Shown in pieces: positions 34,906-38,496 of a stretch of DNA of 38,496 nt. Location: the NCBI GenBank assembly GCA_030378105.1, contig JAUCGL010000030.1, positions 1-38,496 on the forward strand, given 5' to 3'. A program made the translations under genes and the position numbers. The stretch is from Candidatus Halobeggiatoa sp. HSG11 (GTDB taxonomy: Bacteria; Pseudomonadota; Gammaproteobacteria; Beggiatoales; Beggiatoaceae). Under the pieces are notes generated by a model. It worked only from the letters and a program-made list of their open reading frames with translations, did not search any database and was not told the origin of the DNA. The stretch's first letter is position 1. Every line of letters starts with the position of its first letter.

Positions 34906-34933
34906 GTCGGGTAACGCTATCGCTAACCCAACC
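34906..34933. repeat. GTCGGGTAACGC...GCTAACCCAAC palindrome between accB and accC
   Basis: GTCGGGTAACGCTATCGCTAACCCAAC forms a hairpin with GGGT/ACCC and AGCG-type pairs. The 191-bp accB-accC gap otherwise holds no gene, and the accC ribosome site (GAAAGGATAA) is just upstream of its ATG. The hairpin probably entered as a mobile palindrome and may reduce read-through to accC. Confidence 0.45.
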
Positions 34934-34987
34934 TACATTTTAACATTTATAAAATCCCACGATGGAATAACGAAAGGATAAAAGTAC

Positions 34988-36331
34988 ATGCTATCTAAAG
35001 TTGTTATAGCCAACCGGGGTGAAATTGCGTTACGCATTTTAAGAGCTTGTCGGGAAATGGGAATTAAAATTGTAGCAGTGCATTCTTCCGCAGATCGTGA
35101 CCTAAAACATGTACGATTGGCTGATGAATCGGTGTGCATTGGGCCTTCACCTTCTACTGACAGTTATCTTAATATTCCAGCCGTTATAAGTGCTGCTGAA
35201 GTAACTGATGCAGTTGCAATTCATCCCGGCTATGGTTTTTTGGCAGAGAATGCTGATTTTGCGGAACAGGTTGAAAAGAGTGGGTTTATTTTTATTGGCC
35301 CTCGTCCAGATACAATCCGCATGATGGGTGATAAAGTTTCTGCGATTGAAAAGATGAAACAAGCAGGAGTTCCATGTGTTCCCGGTTCGGATGGAGTGCT
35401 GGATGATGATAGTGAAAAAAATATTGGGATGGCTGTCAAAATAGGCTATCCAGTTATCATTAAAGCTGCCGGTGGTGGCGGTGGTCGAGGAATGCGAGTG
35501 GTGCGTAGTGAGGCTGCATTGTTAAATTCTATTTCTTTGACTAAAGGTGAAGCCGGGGCTGCATTTGGTAATGACCAAGTGTATATGGAAAAATATTTGG
35601 AAAACCCTCGCCATATTGAAATTCAGGTTATGGCTGATAGTCACGGCAATGCTATTTACTTAGGTGAACGGGATTGTTCCATGCAGCGTCGCCATCAGAA
35701 AATGATTGAAGAGGCTCCAGCTCCGGGTTTGACTGCTGAACAGAGAAAAGAGATTGGTGAGCGTTGTGCTCAAGCTTGTCGGGATATTGGGTATCGTGGG
35801 GCTGGAACTTTTGAGTTTCTGTATGAGAATGGTGAGTTTTATTTCATTGAGATGAATACTCGCTTGCAAGTTGAACATCCGGTTACTGAGTTGGTAACTG
35901 GGGTTGATATTGTGCGGGAACAGTTGTTGATAGCTGCTGGTAAGAAGATGACTTATAAGCAGGAAGACATTAAGATTCATGGTCATGCGATGGAATGTCG
36001 GATTAATGCTGAAGACCCAGATAATTTTTTACCTTGTCCGGGGATAATATCTCGTTATCATGCTCCGGGTGGACCTGGAGTTAGGGTTGATACGCATATT
36101 TATAGTGGTTATCGGGTTCCGCCTTATTATGATTCGATGATTGGTAAGTTGATAACTCATAGTGATAGTCGGGATTCGGCGATGGCTCGTATGCGAATTG
36201 CGTTGGATGAGATCATTATTGATGGTATTAAAACCAATGTTCCTCTGCATAAGAATTTGCTCACTGATGCGATGTTTTTAGCTGGTGGAGTTAATATTCA
36301 TTATTTGGAGAAAAAGTTGGGAATGGGGTAG
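34988..36331 (+). CDS. accC: AccC, biotin carboxylase subunit of acetyl-CoA carboxylase
   Basis: This 447-aa ATP-grasp enzyme carboxylates biotin on AccB. The start [20 protein letters not shown] is the family N-terminus. [14 protein letters not shown] is the Gly-rich ATP loop, [20 protein letters not shown] and [19 protein letters not shown] are standard, and [17 protein letters not shown] holds the catalytic core. The end [12 protein letters not shown] is normal. The last ~32 codons and the following terminator recur in a second, damaged copy at 37128-37269. This copy, joined to accC, is intact. Confidence 0.97.
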   Translation: MLSKVVIANRGEIALRILRACREMGIKIVAVHSSADRDLKHVRLADESVCIGPSPSTDSYLNIPAVISAAEVTDAVAIHPGYGFLAENADFAEQVEKSGFIFIGPRPDTIRMMGDKVSAIEKMKQAGVPCVPGSDGVLDDDSEKNIGMAVKIGYPVIIKAAGGGGGRGMRVVRSEAALLNSISLTKGEAGAAFGNDQVYMEKYLENPRHIEIQVMADSHGNAIYLGERDCSMQRRHQKMIEEAPAPGLTAEQRKEIGERCAQACRDIGYRGAGTFEFLYENGEFYFIEMNTRLQVEHPVTELVTGVDIVREQLLIAAGKKMTYKQEDIKIHGHAMECRINAEDPDNFLPCPGIISRYHAPGGPGVRVDTHIYSGYRVPPYYDSMIGKLITHSDSRDSAMARMRIALDEIIIDGIKTNVPLHKNLLTDAMFLAGGVNIHYLEKKLGMG

Positions 36332-36382
36332 GTTTTTGCTCTGTTTGATGAGTAAGGTGCGTTGGACGTGCCTTGCTTGTTT
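36235..36382 (+). repeat. accC 3'-end direct repeat, copy 1 (intact, part of accC)
   Basis: This ~148-bp segment starts at CAATGTTCCTCTGCATAAGA within accC and ends after TGCCTTGCTTGTTT beyond the stop. It is repeated at 37128-37269 with a 6-bp deletion and a few substitutions. The distal ~47 bp (from GTTTTTGCTCTGTTTGATG) recur once more at 38279-38325. The copies are separated by toxin genes. Confidence 0.85.
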
Positions 36383-36390
36383 TATTATTT
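36354..36390 (+). terminator. accC hairpin terminator candidate
   Basis: AAGGTGCGT (36354-36362), loop TGG, ACGTGCCTT (36366-36374) forms a 9-bp stem using two G-T pairs, followed by a T-rich run (TTGTTTTATTATTTTAT). It fits a factor-independent terminator 22 bp after the accC stop. The same hairpin is carried in the two downstream repeat copies. Confidence 0.55.
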
Positions 36391-36403
36391 TATAGGTGAA
36401 AAA

Positions 36404-36613
36404 ATGCACACAGTTGAATTTAAAACAGAAGTAATAAACGGTATTATTGAAATACCTAAAAAATATGTAAAAAAACCTAAATACAATGTGAAAGTTATAT
36501 TATTAACGGAAGAATCTGTTGATACTGATTACGATATTATTGATGAGCTTTTGGAATCTCCAGTTAAATTACCTGATTTCAGGCCGTTAAAAAGGGAAGA
36601 AATATATGATTGA
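36404..36613 (+). CDS. Putative antitoxin of a VapBC-like pair
   Basis: I start the gene at the ATG at 36404 (69 aa, MHTVEFKTEVINGIIEIPKK) because TAGGTGAA lies just before it; a longer frame from 36362 would read through terminator sequence. The protein is small and charged. Its beta-rich N-terminus (VEFKTEVINGIIEIP), which may bind DNA, and its acidic C-terminal tail (DYDIIDELLESPVKLPDFRP) fit antitoxins that wrap a PIN toxin. It overlaps the PIN gene by 8 bp, the usual toxin-antitoxin arrangement. The function is inferred from layout. Confidence 0.7.
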   Translation: MHTVEFKTEVINGIIEIPKKYVKKPKYNVKVILLTEESVDTDYDIIDELLESPVKLPDFRPLKREEIYD

Positions 36614-37145
36614 TGAAAAAGACAAAACCTGTCTTATTGACTCAAATATACTATTATATGCATTTATAGAAACAAAGGATATTCATAAATTGGTAGTCCT
36701 CCAATATGTAGTGTTAAACCTACTTAGGTATTTGAGACTTAAGATGTTTTTTGGAGTCATCACTACTTTCTGGAGGACTACCCATAAATTAAACGTAGTA
36801 AAATCAGTTATTCAGAATAAAAATATTGAAATTACAATTAGTACTCAGGTAATAAATGAAGTTTGTGTGAATCTTATCAAGAAAGTTTCTTTTTCTGAAG
36901 AAAAAATACGTAAAATGGTTGTGAGCTTTTATAATAAATATAATATCATTGAAATTAATAAAGAAATTATAATTAAAGCTTCAGAAATAAGGGAACGTTA
37001 TAATTTTTCATTTTGGGATAGTCTTATTTTTGCGAGTGCATTGTATGCTAACGTTGAAATTCTTTATTCTGAAGATATGCAGGATGGTTTTATTATTGAT
37101 AAAACGAGAATAGTTAATCCATTTAAACAATGTTCCTCTGCATAA
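36606..37145 (+). CDS. PIN-domain (VapC-like) toxin with an in-frame 33-codon MITE insertion
   Basis: The ORF is 179 aa. PIN acidic residues are visible: D12 (LIDSNILLY), E85 (VINEV), D138 (FWDSLI) and D157/D160 (SEDMQDG). Residues 30-62 (VVLQYVVLNLLRYLRL..., ending FWRTTHKL) are encoded by the 91-bp MITE at 36692-36782 plus one 8-bp target copy: 99 bp, exactly 33 codons, no stop. Removing them gives a normal 146-aa PIN protein reading KDIHKLNVVKSV. The insertion is hydrophobic and sits after the first catalytic strand/helix, so the fold and RNase activity are probably lost or altered. The last five residues and stop come from the accC repeat copy. It is paired with the upstream antitoxin. 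Confidence 0.85.
   Translation: MIDEKDKTCLIDSNILLYAFIETKDIHKLVVLQYVVLNLLRYLRLKMFFGVITTFWRTTHKLNVVKSVIQNKNIEITISTQVINEVCVNLIKKVSFSEEKIRKMVVSFYNKYNIIEINKEIIIKASEIRERYNFSFWDSLIFASALYANVEILYSEDMQDGFIIDKTRIVNPFKQCSSA
36692..36782. mobile_element. 91-bp MITE with GGTAGTCCTCC ends, copy 2, inside the PIN gene
   Basis: The ends GGTAGTCCTCC (36692-36702) and GGAGGACTACC (36772-36782) are flanked by an exact 8-bp duplication, CATAAATT, at 36684-36691 and 36783-36790. The sequence is nearly the same as copy 1 at 3416-3506, which suggests recent movement. No transposase with these ends is visible in the window, so it would have been moved by one elsewhere. Confidence 0.9.
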
Positions 37146-37269
37146 GAATTTGCTCACTGATGCGATAGCTGGTGGGGTTAATATTCATTATTTGGAGAAG
37201 AAGTTGGGGATGGGGTAGGTTTTTGCTCTGTTTGATGGGTAAGGTGCGTTGGACGTGCCTTGCTTGTTT
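37128..37269 (+). repeat. accC 3'-end direct repeat, copy 2 (displaced, damaged)
   Basis: This is the second copy of 36235-36382. It lacks GTTTTT in the codons for Met-Phe-Leu and has several substitutions (GAGAAGAAGTTGGGGATGGG for GAGAAAAAGTTGGGAATGGG). It keeps the accC stop and the AAGGTGCGT/ACGTGCCTT hairpin. It supplies the 3' end of the PIN toxin ORF. It is not expressed as AccC, being cut off from the rest of the gene. Confidence 0.85.
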
Positions 37270-37306
37270 AAATCTTAAATGAATTGATATAAATATATAA
37301 AATATA

Positions 37307-37717
37307 ATGAATAATTTTGATAATTGGAATGAAGTTAAAAAACGCACTGATAAAAACAAAAATATAGTTGGGTTTAAAGAACGGGATATATTTTGGTTAA
37401 GATTAGGGAAAAATATAGGAAATGAACAGTACGGTAAAGGTAATGAATTTCAAAGACCAGTATTAATTATAAAAAAACTGACACCATGTATGTTTGTAGG
37501 TGTGCCATTGACTAGTAAATTAAAGGGTGACAATAAATATTTTCACGAATTTGAATATACAACGAAAAAAGGATTATTAATAAATAATTCAGCTCTGATA
37601 TTGCAATTAAAAGCATTTGATAAAAAAAGATTAATGGGAAGAATAGGTATGATAGACAAAGATGAATTTACAAAAATACTAGAAAAAATAAGGAATCTAT
37701 TTATTCCACCTAAATGA
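37307..37717 (+). CDS. PemK/MazF-family toxin, without a visible antitoxin
   Basis: This 136-aa protein contains RDIFWLRLGKNIGNEQYGKG, then NEFQRPVLIIKKL, the MazF/PemK beta-barrel start with the conserved -G-EQ-GK--EF-RPV pattern. MFVGVPLTSKLK and ALILQLKAFDKKRLMGRIGM match the later strands. MazF-type toxins cut mRNA at short sequences. Between the preceding repeat copy (ending 37269) and the ATG there are only 37 bp and no antitoxin gene, and none follows within the window. It may be a solitary toxin, use an antitoxin elsewhere, or be a remnant of a pair. Codon use is AT-rich like the neighbouring PIN cassette. Confidence 0.82.
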   Translation: MNNFDNWNEVKKRTDKNKNIVGFKERDIFWLRLGKNIGNEQYGKGNEFQRPVLIIKKLTPCMFVGVPLTSKLKGDNKYFHEFEYTTKKGLLINNSALILQLKAFDKKRLMGRIGMIDKDEFTKILEKIRNLFIPPK

Positions 37718-38056
37718 AGCTACGGCAAAATTATTCAAAAAAATATGTTAATCTAAAATTTTATTGGATAATTTAATATAACTTCTAAAAAATAGGTGGA
37801 GCTGCTCGAAAGCGAATTATATAAACAGGACAAAATATTTAAGTAATTTATCATTAGCAATTAATTAGTTATAAATAAAACATAATATTGTTAAAGAAAA
37901 ATACAGTAAGTTTAAAAAACTTTCATCCTACAAGCGAATTATACTGTACGATTTTTTAAAAGTCAATAGAATAATTTATTATTGATAATATTTAGGACAG
38001 AATTAGTAAAACTCTTTATCATTGTACATCACAACATATCACAAATATCCTTAATG

Positions 38057-38228
38057 AATAGGTGTTCGGGATAATTTATAACTAATTGATATATATATAT
38101 TTAATTGCGAATGGTTAACTGTGAATAATTAATTGTTAATGGAAGTCAAAATCATTAATAATTAACCATTTTTCATTCACCAATTCACAATTAAATAGTA
38201 CATTTCTGGTAAATCCAGAACACCTATG
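38057..38228. mobile_element. ATAGGTGTTCGGGATAAT-ended MITE with exact 10-bp target duplication
   Basis: AATAGGTGTTCGGGATAATT at 38057 and CCAGAACACCTATG ending at 38228. The flanks are exact 10-bp direct repeats ATCCTTAATG (38047-38056 and 38229-38238). Inside is the AATTGCGAATGG...CATTCACCAATTCACAATTA repeat also seen at 27086-27255 and after grpE. At 172 bp it is the cleanest copy of this family. The rest of 37718-38046 holds no gene that I can see. Confidence 0.8.
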
Positions 38229-38278
38229 ATCCTTAATGTTTTGTTAGTTTGGTGGGTAAAAAGCTAAAAATGAGGTGA

Positions 38279-38325
38279 GTTTTTGCTCTGTTTGATGGGT
38301 AAGGTGCGTGGGACGTGCCTTGCTT
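38279..38325 (+). repeat. accC downstream repeat, copy 3 (partial)
   Basis: GTTTTTGCTCTGTTTGATGG, then GTAAGGTGCGTGGGACGTGC and CTTGCTT, matches the terminator part of 36332-36378 and 37219-37265. The upstream ~30 bp are only loosely similar to the accC end. It closes the region containing the MazF-like gene and the 38057 MITE. Confidence 0.75.
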
Positions 38326-38373
38326 ACCGCCACTATTTTAAAAAAGAGAAAAAATGCCTGATTTAGTAAATTA

Positions 38374-38496
38374 TAGGACTTACGCATTGACAAACCCTAA
38401 AAAACATTATCTATAATAAATTCAATTATTTAAAATAAATCATAGAGGGATTTTTCTGTGTATTTGAGAATCAAGGTGTTTAATACTAGACATAAA
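38374..38496. mobile_element. TAGGACTTACGCATTGACA MITE, left half, cut by the window end
   Basis: TAGGACTTACGCATTGACAA begins at 38374 and the element continues past the end. A short frame starting at 38354 (MPDLVNY, after GAGAAAAA) runs into the repeat, so a gene start may have been interrupted here. This cannot be settled without the next ~130 bp. Confidence 0.6.

Noticed and set aside
36235-37269. Tandem duplication by assembly error as the cause of the accC repeat
   Set aside because: The two copies differ by a 6-bp deletion and several substitutions and are separated by unique genes, so a simple assembly artefact is unlikely, though read-level checking would settle it.

Overview
The window is AT-rich bacterial chromosome, most likely from a gammaproteobacterial sulfur oxidiser of the Thiotrichales/Beggiatoaceae type (giant or filamentous sulfur bacteria). 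This is an inference from four things: aroQ-accB-accC, pilS-pilR with a PP0621-like gene upstream, rppH, hisA and nudF of gammaproteobacterial type; a TsdA-like thiosulfate dehydrogenase with a diheme partner; Ser/Thr kinases with TPR repeats; and intergenic regions crowded with palindromic repeats. No rRNA or tRNA was seen.

Layout. 1-1.7 kb: two overlapping unknown genes. 1.8-3.6 kb: a decayed IS4-like element with two miniature elements (MITEs) inserted in it. 3.6-7.0 kb: a minus-strand unit of TsdB-like cytochrome, TsdA-like thiosulfate dehydrogenase and SulP anion transporter. 7.0-8.1 kb: a transposase relic, repeats, and a G+C-rich segment with strong stem-loops that looks like a structured RNA. 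8.1-9.4 kb: a TPR protein. 10.05-12.8 kb: a secreted octaheme cytochrome with a GlyGly-CTERM-like tail. 13.0-18.5 kb: cheY-cheA-cheW and a chemoreceptor with duplicated CHASE3-like sensors. 18.6-21.8 kb: PP0621-like gene, pilS, pilR. 22.1-31.4 kb: GrpE-like factor, GT-C membrane enzyme, PabB, NudF, an Ig-like repeat protein, HisA, RppH and a transposase tail, separated by nested MITEs. 31.5-36.3 kb: a Ser/Thr kinase diverging from aroQ-accB-accC. 36.2-38.5 kb: toxin genes lying between copies of the accC 3' end.

How the genes work together. The Tsd unit would oxidise periplasmic thiosulfate to tetrathionate and pass electrons to cytochrome c. The octaheme protein may move electrons at the cell surface. 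The Che and Pil genes suggest sensory control of surface (type IV pilus) motility. The rest are housekeeping genes: aromatic and folate precursors, fatty acid synthesis, histidine synthesis, RNA decapping and chaperone cofactor.

The most unusual parts are: (1) a 91-bp MITE that entered a PIN-domain toxin gene and, with its 8-bp target duplication, added exactly 33 in-frame codons; (2) about 148 bp of accC 3' end plus terminator repeated downstream so that toxin genes lie between the copies; (3) a stand-alone structured-RNA candidate at 7.66-7.93 kb; and (4) several MITE families with readable target-site duplications, one of which supplies the apparent start codon of nudF.
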